From positions 62,001 to 126,000 of the forward strand of contig JANBRJ010000006.1 in assembly GCA_027577595.1 (NCBI GenBank): a stretch of DNA of 64,000 bases, written 5' to 3'. Below, piece after piece: positions 1 through 11,010 of the stretch. The translations under genes and the position numbers were made by a program. The notes below the pieces were generated by a model. The model did no database searches, was not told the DNA's origin, and saw only the letters and a program-made list of their open reading frames with translations. Source of the stretch: Coemansia sp. RSA 487 (Eukaryota; Kickxellomycota; Kickxellomycetes; Kickxellales; Kickxellaceae). Positions within the stretch are counted from its first letter, which is position 1. Every line of letters starts with the position of its first letter.

Positions 1-31
1 TTCAGTTAGGCTTGAACAGCCAAAGTAAAAA

Positions 32-102
32 GCATCTGTGGTCCAGAGGTATGATTGCCGCCTGCCACGCGGTAGACCCGGGTTCGATTCCCGGCGGATG
101 CA
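32..102 (+). tRNA. tRNA-Gly (anticodon GCC)
   Basis: A 71-nt cloverleaf. The 5' arm GCATCTG pairs with 3' CGGATGC (one G-T wobble) and the discriminator base is A at 102. The anticodon loop CTGCCAC puts GCC at 64-66, so it reads GGC and GGU codons. The B box GGTTCGATTCC lies at 81-91. There is no intron and no encoded CCA, as expected for a nuclear tRNA gene. Confidence 0.96.
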
Positions 103-109
103 TTTTTTT
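103..109 (+). terminator. RNA polymerase III terminator of tRNA-Gly
   Basis: A run of seven T directly follows the tRNA discriminator base, the usual Pol III stop signal. Confidence 0.9.
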
Positions 110-265
110 CTCCTTTGAGAAAAGAGAAAGCCTTGTGGTCTCCATTTTCCTTTGGATTTGTCATCCGCATGGATATTTGCTGCTTTTATCTGGCGATTGC
201 GACATCTTTCTTTTTCTTGACGATACTTCTCCACTTTTGTATTGCCTTTTTATTTTTATTTACTT

Positions 266-2486
266 ATGAATTCAAGACTACGACAAATGACCAGCAGACT
301 AGCAAAGACCAACAGCGAATTTCTGACGTTTCGTCCCAAGTACACAAGCGACACTAGCAAGCTTGTCCATCATGTCCAGGCAGCAGTTGACTGGGAAGCA
401 ACACATGGTCTGCTTTTGAAGGCACCCAAGATTGAAGGCCAGTTGATCGGCGATGAAAGCTCGGTAGGTTGGCTGGACAGTGCGCTTATTCCCGCCCCAG
501 TATCATTCGCCCCAAGTCCTGTTCCGCGCAAGGAGTTTGAAAAAGTGGTCTTGCTACAGCCCATATTGAACCAGCTATTTGACAAGATCTCGCAGGATCA
601 CGAGTTTCTAACAAGCACGCTGGAGAGTATTGGATCTGCCGACGAGTTTACGGCAAGGATCTTCTCTATGTATATGAAGCTCCATGATCTCAATGCTACA
701 AAGCCTGGGGTCATTGGGATCCATCGGTCGGACTACTTGATCCATGCTCCGGAAGGTGAGCCCGGCGCTTCACCAAAGGCAAAGCAGGTGGAGTTTAATA
801 CTATTGCGGCATCGTTTGCTTCTCTCTCTAGTATTGTCGGAGATTTTCACAGGTAACTGCTTGCAATGTACAGCTTTTTGCCAGAGGATATACTACTACG
901 GACCAGTTTGTATTTTAGAGAGCGTTCACTAACTGCGCTCTTGCTCGACATGTTGTAGATATATGCTGGCAAGGACTGGATACAAGGATCTCCTAGAGAG
1001 CGGTGCTATTTCGGAAGAGCAGCTCCCAGAGAACGAGTCGCTGACGAGCATTGGCGATGCCATAGCTGCCGGATTCGACCTGTACAGCAACAAAGAGTAA
1101 GCATCGCTTATATTTGCTCGGAAGAGACAAACAAAAGTAACCAACTGCATACTTTTTTTACTAATAAAAGGCTATTGCTGTAGCGCTGTGGTCGTCATGA
1201 TTGTCCAGCCTGGGGAGCGGAACGTCTTTGACCAACGTTGGGTCGAGAAGCGGCTTTGGGAAAGGTAACTATGTTAATACATGTATCTTCAGGATATGTC
1301 TATTTGCCTTGTCTAGTGGTTCCAAATCGTAAAACTGAAGATTCGTCTTTGATGTTACTTTTGCTTAATTTTGTAGACATCAAATTAAGGTTGTGCGTCT
1401 GTCGTTTGCAGAAGTCCATGACAAATGCGCCATCAACAGCAGTGGCCGGCTACTTATGTAAGTATCAAGTAATCGTTTATCCATAGACAAATAGGATGCA
1501 GTGGAATCAAAACGCTAATCACAAATACCAACAACCCAATTTGTTTGTTTGTCTGCTTCATGCATGTGGGTGCTTTGAGACGTATATTAGCGACGGAAAG
1601 GAAATCGCAGTCGCCTACTATCGCTCAGGATACGCACCAACCGACTTCCCATCGGAAAAGGAGTGGGATGGTAGATGGCTAATTGAAAGGAGCCGCACAA
1701 TACCCATCCCCAACCTTGCATATCACCTGGCTGGATGCAAGAAAGTTCAGCAGGTCTTGGCACAACCAGGCGTTGTTGAGAGGCAAGTACATCACAACAA
1801 ATTCTATGGAATTTTCCAAAATTTGGAAGAAAAGAAATAGCCATGTGTGCGTGCATACTAATAAACTTCTAAGCGCTTGCAACCGAAAAATATTAGGTTC
1901 ATCGAAAGTGAAGAGGAGGCAGCACGTGTACGTGAGTGCTTTGTTGGTCTGTACCCTCTGGACGGATCGGCAGAGGGTCAGCAGGCCTATGCAGACGCTG
2001 TATCAAGCCCTGCAAGCTATGTGGTCAAACCGCAGAGAGAAGGGGGTGGATACAACACATATGGAGAAGACATCCCGGCGCTGCTTGATGGGCTGTTGGA
2101 GGAAGAGAGAAAGGCATACATTCTCATGGACCTCATCCGTGCGCCTGGGTTCAAAAACGTTCTTTTGCGCGAGGGCAAGCTTGTTTCCAGCGAGGTTGTA
2201 AGCGAGCTTGGTATCTATGGGCTCTGGGTCAGGTAAGAAGCGCTGCATCAGGGATTAGCTGTGTGAAAAATTTATCCGTGTGTTTTTGTGCTACGGGAAA
2301 TTATATTTTGTTGCATCCTAGTAATTAACATTGCAGCGGACATGGTTTTTTGTATGTAGAGGTGCTGATGGCAGAGTGATTGTGAACAAGCATGGAGGGC
2401 ATTTGCTTCGCACAAAGGCATCGGATGTTTACGAAGGAGGTGTTGCTGCTGGATTTGCAGTGATCGATTCGCCGCTGCTTGTGTAA
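266..2486 (+). CDS. GSH2: Glutathione synthetase, eukaryotic type (7 exons)
   Basis: ATP-dependent joining of gamma-glutamylcysteine and glycine, the last step of glutathione synthesis in the cytosol. Exons read as 266-852, 959-1096, 1184-1264, 1377-1457, 1591-1782, 1897-2232 and 2360-2486, giving 513 residues, close to the family length of about 480-500. Visible family motifs: [12 protein letters not shown], the glycine-rich ATP-binding loop [22 protein letters not shown], and the C-terminal HLLRTK...GGVAAG. All six introns interrupt a codon after its second base (phase 2). Five are GT-AG. Intron 5 (1783-1896) starts GCAAGT and ends TATTAG, so it is GC-AG; the GT four bases further in would break the frame. 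The first ATG at 266 was chosen; the ATG at 287 is a possible alternative start. Confidence 0.95.
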
Positions 2487-5400
2487 TGAGCACTACCGCG
2501 GGTCAAATGCTGGCTCTACACCCGCCCACCTCGGAAATCAGCTCTTATGCGTGGATACTCTTGCTGCATTCTCCACGCATGTTTGGGGTGCGGCAATCGG
2601 GTTATATCCCTTTTATTTCATTTTTGAATAAATTACCCAATCGCTCAGTTGGTTTAGTTGCTTGTTGAGATTTGCAGACATGAACATTGTATCAAGGAGG
2701 GACATTGCTCACATGGGCCTGAGCCAAAACAGAGGAGGGAATTGAGGATTGTTATTGTTTCTTCTCAAGGGAGGTAATGCATCTTGTTCCTAGTGTAGAA
2801 GAGGTAGTGTATTGGCGGATAGGAGATATGATCCGGCCACCATTATGTTGTGTAACGGATAGCACACCTATGTATGTCATCGACCAGATACTAAACATTG
2901 CTATTTTCAAAATGTTCCCATCACAGGGCCCTAAGACAATTTTTACAAGATAAAGTCTAACACAAGCAAGCTAAAAAGCTATAAACTTTTGGCAATCACT
3001 TTGAAACACGAAAGGGTGTGGAAACTGCGATTCGCATAAATCGAGACACAGAAACATGTGTCTTTCGTTTTCTATTTTTGGAATGGTTTGGTTGTCTACA
3101 CATATGCGCAAGAAAGGTTAGTTGTTGTGGAAAAATGATGTCAAAAGAAAACACTTTCTTGTTTCGGATCGTGTTAAAAAATACGCATCCAAAGAATCAA
3201 AAAAAAGCTAACTGAGCAATGTGTCCGTTGCAGTGCATGCGTTGAATTGGGGTGTGTTTTGGGGAGAGATAAAGAAATCAACGGGAAACACTCATATACA
3301 CACAGAGAATTGGTTGGTGACCAATGGCAAATCTACCATCACGCCTGATTCTGGGAGCATTCGCTGTCTAGTTGAAAAGGGAAGATGAGACAACGAGCCT
3401 TCAAAATATAACTATCCGGCTGAATTGGCAATGTCTGAAAAGGATGAGCAACTGCCTTTATAAAAAAAACTGCCTGGCGGCAAAAGAACTGATAGCGATG
3501 ATATAATGTTGAGCGGGGGTTTTCGCTCTTTTTATTCCGCTACAGATATGTCAGCTCTTTCGGCCATTCCTTCCGTAAAATTGCTGTGGGAAACAAATGA
3601 TGGCAAGGATATAAATACATTATGCACGAAAAGGGGTTTTTGCACATTGCCTCAATGTCGATCGTTTAGAGTGAAAATTTGCGAAACGAAAAAAATGGTA
3701 TCAGCTCATAGCCAAAAATCAAGAAATTTAATCCACTTTCACACACCGGACAATTGTTGTTCGCAACAGTATGAATCTCCCCGACGATAAGGAATAAAAT
3801 AAGAACGCTCTTGTATCTGGAAAACCTTGTTTGTGATTTTCTTTGACGAGCCACAAATACACAAAAAAGCAAAAAAAAGTTGATCCGACATTTGTCAAAA
3901 ACACACAAAAAAGCAAAAAAAAATTGATCCGACGTTTGTCAAAAATAAAAATAAAAAATACAAGCCGTGTATGCGAATAGATGGGGCGCGTTCATGCTAC
4001 ATGACTTCATTTGCACATGAAGGGCGCCAGTGAAACCAGATGCGGTTGGCACCCCTTGTTCATCTTCCGACGAAGCATTTCCTTTTCTGAAGTCAGGCTT
4101 GCACTGTCGCGCTTTCTTTCTTTCTCTGTCTTCTCGCTTGTTGCTTCCCGCCACCCGCATTTGGGTATCCGCCAAAGCGTTGATAGCATCCGCTCTGCCT
4201 GTAGTACAAAGCATTCCACCAGCCCTTGCCAATGCTTTTCTTTTTCGCTCAATTGCTCTGTTCCTTAATTTCCCACTTCTTATTCAGCCCTTTTAGTTTC
4301 TGTCAACATCTACTTTTCTTTTCGCTTTTCGCTTGCTTATGTTTTCTGTTATAAACTATCCAAAGCCCGATTATTTGATTATTTTGATTGCAACTGTACA
4401 ATAGCAAAACGCAGTTGTCGGAGCGTCCGCATTGGATCATCACTAGCTTTTTTCGGTATGTGTCTAACTTTAGCTATCATTGCCGTTGCCTTGAAACGAG
4501 CAGCCGTTACAGCCCTGGCTCCATCCTGTGACTTTAGTGCTTGAGATTATGCTTTTTTCGCTTGCCACAACATTTCCTTGCAGTCCTCAGCACAAAACCC
4601 TCTGTCAATTTCCCTATTAAGTATCGCCTAAATGCATAAAATAAAAAATAAAAAAGTACAGGCTTGATGCGTTCAGCCTGTGCCACATATTCAAAAAAGG
4701 GAAATATTTCACGAGATTGTTTCTCTGCCTTCTTCTATTCCGCCGTACTCATTCATTTGTTTGCGCATCTGCTGCTTGGCTGTCATTTCCCGGAAAGCCA
4801 AAAAAGCCGAGAAGCGCGGCCCCATTGCTGACACAAATGGATCGCACATGTGGAATTCTTTGCATGTGTTTGTTCCTTTCCTCTTTTGTCTGCCTTTAAT
4901 TTTGATGGCTGGACATTGCGATATATTCAATATGGCGCTATTGTATATTATATTGCCATTTCCTTTCCTGTGGCCATTTGCGCCGCTGCTATCTGTTCTG
5001 CCTTTGTGTTTTATGAAGCCATTCAAATCCAATCGGCGCACAATTATTTTTTTGGCATGCCCGATCCCTCCTCTCTTTGTTCATGGAAAACTCGTTCTTT
5101 TTTATATTGCACCGTTCGACAAAAAGCAGTACCTCCTCCTCCTTGCTATTGGAGCATGGTTTCTCTTCTGGCCATATGATGCTGTAGGAGAGGGATCTGC
5201 TACACGCAGAAGTTAGACACATTCTTTCAAATGGCTCTGTTTTGCGCAGACAATGCGTTGGCTGCGTGATCTGACATCTGCTTTGTTCTTCTTGTGTCCA
5301 CAAGCGCAGCAACGGAAGCGCAGTAGTGGTGTCTCAATAATTGCGCCATTTCCCGTTGGCGCTCCTCCCCATTTAAACACAGCCATTTCCGACCCACCGA

Positions 5401-7308
5401 TGCTGGGTAGTAGGCTTCTCAGTAGCTCTTGTTCGACTTTGTCCCCCCGATGCCCTTCTATATATATATAGAAACCAGTTGGACGGGTTTAGATGAGCGG
5501 GAGAAGGGGGACTGTATCAAGCCGAGATTTGCTATTGGCAATGATAAAACACACCCTAACCGGCGTTGGAAACGGGCCATCTATTGTCTTTTTCCCATGC
5601 CTACTGCAAAACACCGATACTGGTATAGTCAAATTGTGAAAAATAGGCACCACCTCCCTAAACTGCGCTTTTTTTTGCTCAACACTTCCAACAAACTCCA
5701 AACACCAATATTCCATCATCTATGTTTTGGAATCTGCCTTTTTTGCAACAAAAACAAACCATTGCCACCATATTTCTGGCCTTGCGCTTGTGAATAAGCA
5801 TGTTGCATTATGCGCAGCAACATCAATATCAGCAGCAGAAACCACAACAACAATAAGCACTCCCTTTGTTACCGTTCAGTGAGCACGCTGCTTTTGCCCC
5901 TTTGTAGCCTCTTTATCCAAGCATTGTTTGTCGATGGAGCAAACAACTGCAATTTGCAGCTGCAAGCGCAAAGCTAAACAGAAGACTGTTGTTAAAAGAT
6001 GCACAACCTTCAATTCTTCCATAGCTCCCAGTACCCGATTATTGTGCCTGTATATATTCGCCAGCTATATGCCACATATGTCATCAGCGACGACAGTGCC
6101 CCCCGCTATTTTTATTATTCCTTTTTTTTTCAATGTGTGGCATATTTCTTTCTGTTTTGGGAATATTCAATCCGTTTTTATGGCCATTTTAGCTATGTAT
6201 GTTTCCACACTGCACAATCCGCATCGACTTTGGTTCTTCCATGTGTGGTGGTGGCTGTGGCGCTTGCCCGGGCAGTGGACAACACAGGCATAGCTTCTTT
6301 TCGCATATGGATGTGGCGGGGGGGTCATATTGTGCAAGAGAGACCACGCCTGCACACTGTTCGCTGCCGCGTGTGCTGAGTAGCTTTCTGGCATACGGAA
6401 ATGGGGACGAGAGGGGGGTGGCGGCTGCACCTGGCTCCTCGTTATCAGCTGCGCAAGCGCGCTTTGTTTCATCCATCACAAAACAGACTGGCGAGGGAGA
6501 AGAGGGCCTGCCAAACATATCTGGCTTTGCCTTGTAAGGCTGGCACAACAACGACAACAAAAACAATGTTCGAATGAGGGACTAGTGATGACCAATCCAG
6601 TCCGCCCTTTTTGGCTTCCTCTGTATTGCCCGGTTCATTGCTATTGTTGCACACGCTGAATTGATGCTCATGCCATGCATCTGTGCTTCCATTTCTTTAA
6701 AAAAGGAGCAGTGCCATTTTCCTTTCTGCAAGGAAATCCAAAAACTCTGGCGCGTTTCATTTAAATCAAACACATATGCTTATGTTCAAACTAATGTTTG
6801 TCAGTACCTGATACCGCCGTTTCTTTTATTTTTACTTTTGTTCTGTTCTGTTCTTTGTTTTGTAGTGGTCTTATTTTGTTCCTTATTCAGTCATCCGATC
6901 GTTATTGCGTATAAAGCTAGTCAGTGCCTTTGTGTTGTTTGTACCACCAGAAATCTATCCGCTTTTTTCCTACCATCGTTCCGCCTGATAATAGGATAGA
7001 CAAATTGAAGCAAGCAGTGCTTTCTCTGTAATTTCGCTGTTCTTTGCGTTTGATATTATCACATTCCTACAGCTCGTACCCACGCCCATCTTTGAGGCTT
7101 TGAAACGTAGTAATTTTCAGGCGTTTTCTTTTTGTCTACGCCTTTTAAGCACTCTGGATTCTCTCTTTTCCTTTGGGCTGCTCTCCTGATTCTCATATTT
7201 TTATCTCTTTCTTCTTATAACGCCTATTCGTTTCGACAGTGCGCACTATTCGGCCTCTACCATCGCCAGGATTTTTATACACAGACAATCTCTCTGCGCG
7301 GCATTACT
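2487..7308. other. 4.8 kb gene-free region, probable long leader/promoter of the velvet gene
   Basis: No open frame here shows recognisable domains. Frames of up to 178 codons (4680-5216) translate to hydrophobic or low-complexity strings, as expected from T/C-rich DNA. Much of 4080-7300 is pyrimidine-rich on the plus strand, typical of promoter and 5' leader DNA upstream of a plus-strand gene. A tandem duplication lies at 3859-3944. The region is far longer than other gaps in the window, which fits extended regulation of the developmental regulator downstream (inference). Confidence 0.5.
3859..3944. repeat. Tandem duplication, two copies of about 44 bp
   Basis: The unit starts ACACAAAAAAGC, continues through TTGATCCGAC and ends TTTGTCAAAA. 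It occurs at 3859-3902 and again from 3903, with a few substitutions. It is noncoding and looks like a local replication-slippage duplication. Confidence 0.85.
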
Positions 7309-9211
7309 ATGACTAGACCGGGGGCCAACTCTGATGCGAAGAAAAATGACATACCCATGAGTTGGAAGCCAGTCGACGCTGCTGGCACAGCATCCGAAGC
7401 ATACACAGGCACCGACGGCACCCAGCACGGCAGTGATGGCGGTGCAGGCGACGGTTACTTTGATCCAAATTACCGCATAAAGGTTGAGAGGCCGCTCCAC
7501 CACCAACAGCAGCTCCATCGCAGCCAGGAAATTCGCTCACTCGAGTATTACACCAGTCCCGCAATGGATGAACGCCCAATGGGTGGTATGGCTGTACACG
7601 GTGGTACGGAAGAGGTACACCACGGGCTGCAATCGCTCGAAATAATTTCCAAACGCAAAGCAGACTCGGGCACACTGCCGCCGCCAGACCCAATCCTTGT
7701 AAAATGCAACTCGCAGCTTCGGTAAGTTTCAAAAAATGTTCGTGTGCTTCCATTAGAGGAATCAAACAAATGACCCCTGGCAAAGTTACACACACCCTTT
7801 CTCGCCACTATGAGCCCTGAGACTTGTGTGTTGCTCAGCTCAATCCTGCTTGGCTTTGCGCAGTGACAAAATTTTCATTATGTCGGATCCGTCCCAAACC
7901 CACCAGTCAGAATCGTCGCCTGGTAGGCGTTGTCAAAGCATTCAGCACCTTGCAGCTTAACTGTGGTGTTTTTTATTGTTGTTTTGAGTGAAAGATCGCC
8001 CCTATCTTTCTATTTCGATCTTCTCATCCTTTGCGAATCCAATCAAGGACAGCCGATTTGTTGGCAGCAATGGCAAGATGAAGCGCATTTTTTCCTTTAT
8101 ATGATTATCGTAACTTGAAACAGCTACTATGTATGACGATTTTCTTACGCTTGAGATGCAATGCATTTTATTTTCTTAATGGTCTCCGTCCTTTCTATTG
8201 GTGAGGCGATATGTAGAAGTGTGATGGATCAAAGCTTTTCCCATGTGTTTTGGATACTACTTTTGTTTCTGAATTATTCTGCATGCTTGAGCTTGCTTGC
8301 GTTGCTTTCGAGTGGATGATGTATCTCAGAACCCGCTGCATGTAGCACATCCAACACTTGCGGAAACTGAATACATGACCAACACGCAACCAGTATCTGC
8401 TGCTAATAACCACGCATGGCTTGCTTGATTTAACACTCTGTAGGTCCTACAGGCTAACAATTGTACAGCAGCCTATACGAGCGCGCATGTGCGGGTCTTC
8501 AGACAAGGACTGGCGTCCAGTGTCGCCGCCGCCGGTGTTAAAGCTCGAGCTGTTTGATATAGAAGAAAACTCTGTTATAGATGGCACATTTATGCAGTAT
8601 CTTGTCGTGCATACAACACTATGGAAAGAGAACCAGGAGGAGGAGCTGACAGTCGTGGAGCTGCCCCACAACACAAATAGCAAACGCATATCTGCTGCGG
8701 CAAAGAGCCGCAAACGAGGCGTCACTCAGTTTGTGGCCAGGGAGGCGGAGCCTGGATTGGAGATTGAAAACAACCTTTTAGGCGAGTACTCGGCGTCTAG
8801 CTCAATTGTTGAGGATGAGAACGGCGAGCGCGGATGCTTCTTTGTATTCCCAAACCTATCAATCCGTCTGGAAGGACGCTACCGCCTACGCTTTGCGCTC
8901 ATAAAACTACCAAACATGCACGACGAACAGCAGCCAATGCTCCCCAATTGCATCACAAGCATATTCACCGATCCCTTTGACGTGTATTCGATAAAGACGT
9001 TCCCCGGAATGATTGGTAAGCTACTTGAACGATTGCTTCTTTGTCATGAATGTTGTATTTTATCCCGATAAAGCATTGCCATGTAACGACGCTAATGCTA
9101 ATTCCCCGAACTTCTAACTCGTGTCACACTGTAGAATCAACGCCATTGTCGAGGGCTCTTGCACAGCAAGGCTTGAAAATACCAATTCGCAATACCCAGG
9201 ACAACAACTAA
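7309..9211 (+). CDS. Velvet-domain transcription regulator (3 exons)
   Basis: Fungal velvet proteins are nuclear DNA-binding regulators of sporulation and secondary metabolism with an NF-kappaB-like fold. Exons are 7309-7721, 8444-9015 and 9135-9211 (353 residues). Exon 1 encodes a disordered N-terminus. Exon 2 opens the velvet domain with YRLTIVQQPIRARMCG and a basic-acidic SDKDWRP stretch. Exon 3 gives the family end STPLSRALAQQGLKIPIRN, seven residues before the stop. A variable acidic insert lies mid-domain (around EEELTVVELP and EYSASSSIVEDENG). Intron 1 is 722 nt, long for this locus, with GGTAAGT and TGTAG ends; the phase-2 junction restores RSYRLTI. VosA, VelB and VelC cannot be told apart by eye. 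The first in-frame ATG is at 7309. Confidence 0.92.
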
Positions 9212-10075
9212 ACATGGGTGGCATATATATCTGCACCCTAGAGAGCTGTTCATCGAAAAAGAAAAGCCTGCCATCGTGCGTCTTTGTGCAAGTGTGGGTG
9301 ATAAAAACCATTTATTAGATGGGCGAAAGTCCAACTTTATCAAATTATTAAGGGTGATTTGTATAAATACAACCTCTCGTACTGTGTTTGGTTCTGTGGA
9401 AGGGATTTTGGATCAAGGGAGAATGGGAGTATTGTTTTGTATTGGTCTTTTTTCTTTTCTGGTATCTTTTATTGACTGCTGTGATGATTTGGATCAGTGG
9501 TGGTGGTTCAGTTTAATACTACCAAGCTGCGTGCACAAACATAAAAGATCATGCGGATGGAGAAAATAGGAACAGAAAACTATCCTTCACTTCTACACCT
9601 TTCGCCATGGACTGCCATCTTCATTATTTATGATTCACATATCTGCCAAACGGTGCTAATACCCAAGACACCAGGCATTCGTCTATCATGCATCCATCAC
9701 TCATCCATAATGGACACAGTGTTTGATGTGTTTATTTTGGTTATAGCTTATGTTTTTTGTGCAAAGTGGCAAATATATTAAAGTGCAAGTGAAATTGAAA
9801 AAAAGAAGACTATGCTTACCAATATGAAAAGATTGGTCATTTTAGTTTTATTATTTTCCTGAACTTATAGCCACTACACTGGAAATGGCTGACAGATTAC
9901 ACTCAGAACTAGCAAAATCAACAGATCCACAAATGGCCAGCATGTATATGCAAACATGTACACACATACCATGGCAATAGCCCCGTTTATTTTGTGTTTA
10001 AAACTCACTTAAATACCGAAGAACCAGCTGCTCTGAGATGGAGAGGTTCCTCATTGAAACATATTCCTTTAGATC

Positions 10076-10219
10076 TCACATAGCCATTTTAGTGCCTCTA
10101 TAGGTCATCTTCCTCTTTTCTAATGGCACAAATGCAATACTATTCCCATGTGTAGCGCCATTAGCTTCCACACTGGAATTTATTGCTAAGGTTTTTTTCA
10201 CCTTTAAACTATTTTCCAT
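10076..10219 (-). CDS. Hypothetical 47-codon ORF directly after the 126-residue ORF
   Basis: Starts at an ATG at 10219, nine bases past the stop of the preceding ORF, and ends at TGA 10076-10078. The product is polar (MENSLKVKKTLAINSS...). The same frame continues for 25 further codons beyond that TGA to a TAA at 9998. Its function is unknown. Reported because it lies in tandem with the neighbouring ORF and has the same composition. Confidence 0.2.
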   Translation of the reverse strand: MENSLKVKKTLAINSSVEANGATHGNSIAFVPLEKRKMTYRGTKMAM

Positions 10220-10227
10220 CACCATAA

Positions 10228-10608
10228 CTAACATTTGCACGAGTTAATTCCCATCTTAATGTACGATTTAGTGCTAGACATATAATTTTTAGATATTTCA
10301 GCTTTACCGGGTTTACCAGATGTTTTCACTGATATCTTTATAATGTTAACATGAAATGTTGTAGTGGTCGCAGCTGTATGCTTTGATATCTTGGCTGTCA
10401 TCTTAACCTTACTGTTCAGTTTATTTGTATTATAAATCTCTATTTTATTAATATGTAATTTAATTCCAAACACTTCCTCATTGATGGCTTTCCTAGCAGA
10501 TTCAAAGGTATCTTTATCATTTATTTCTTTAATTGTATATATGACTATATTTGTGTTGTGGCATAAAAATACTGCCTTTTGCTCATCCAGCTTATAAACA
10601 GAGGTCAT
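10228..10608 (-). CDS. Hypothetical 126-residue ORF in AT-rich DNA
   Basis: Starts at the ATG at 10608 and ends in a TAG at 10228-10230. The product is Lys/Asn/Ile-rich, not low-complexity, with no signal peptide or membrane segment. Such a long open frame in A/T-rich DNA is unlikely by chance because stop codons are common there, so it may be, or have been, coding. The stretch around NIVIYTIKEI and EEVFGIKLHINKIEI is faintly reminiscent of bacterial-type ribosomal protein uL23, but too weakly to call. The same frame stays open upstream to about 10670. It could be a lineage-specific gene, an exon of one, or a relic of transferred DNA. Confidence 0.3.
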   Translation of the reverse strand: MTSVYKLDEQKAVFLCHNTNIVIYTIKEINDKDTFESARKAINEEVFGIKLHINKIEIYNTNKLNSKVKMTAKISKHTAATTTTFHVNIIKISVKTSGKPGKAEISKNYMSSTKSYIKMGINSCKC

Positions 10609-11010
10609 GCTTGTGAATTTATTGTTTGCTGCTGGATATAAACAGATGTAATAAATGGGTGCAGGTCAAAAAGTATAAAAGTATGATGTGCTAAAAGCTA
10701 GCGACTAATGCAAGAATCCAGAAGAAAATAGTTTGAATGAGCCAGGCAGCAAACTTATTTATATGTTTAGGAGGGAAGGACAAATAGGCAAAAGTTTGAT
10801 ATTCTGGAATGTCTTTTTTAGTGCTGCACTATTAGATGTAGCTTTAGCTTTATTAGCTATCGGCAGACCCTTTATGTTGGCAAATGTGCCAACGGGTTTA
10901 TAGTATAACAGTGATTGACACTAAAAAGCTCTTTCAAAAATAAGCAAGGCTGAGAAAATGATAACAAAAATGATGTAAATATTTTTTAAAAAACATGTAA
11001 TAAGCAGTTA

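Larger units (their letters stand above)
9212..11010. other. Intergenic region with AT-rich island
   Basis: The left part (to about 9780) is probably 3' flank of the velvet gene. From about 9780 to 10990 the DNA becomes markedly A/T-rich compared with the GC-rich POL1 gene beside it, and holds several short minus-strand frames, two of which are listed separately. No terminal repeats or target-site duplications were recognised. Confidence 0.5.

Noticed and set aside
4680-5216. 178-codon plus-strand ORF in the gap before the velvet gene
   Set aside because: The hydrophobic, Phe/Leu/Ile-rich translation follows from T/C-rich DNA. No domain, no start context and no matching exon were seen.
5928-6566. 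Overlapping 100-126-codon ORFs on both strands
   Set aside because: Low-complexity, Cys/His/Ser-rich strings overlapping each other in several frames, with no recognisable motif.
10076-10078. TGA read as tryptophan (Mollicutes code) in the AT-rich island
   Set aside because: One in-frame TGA is not evidence for a changed code. The surrounding genes use the standard code and the DNA may be noncoding.
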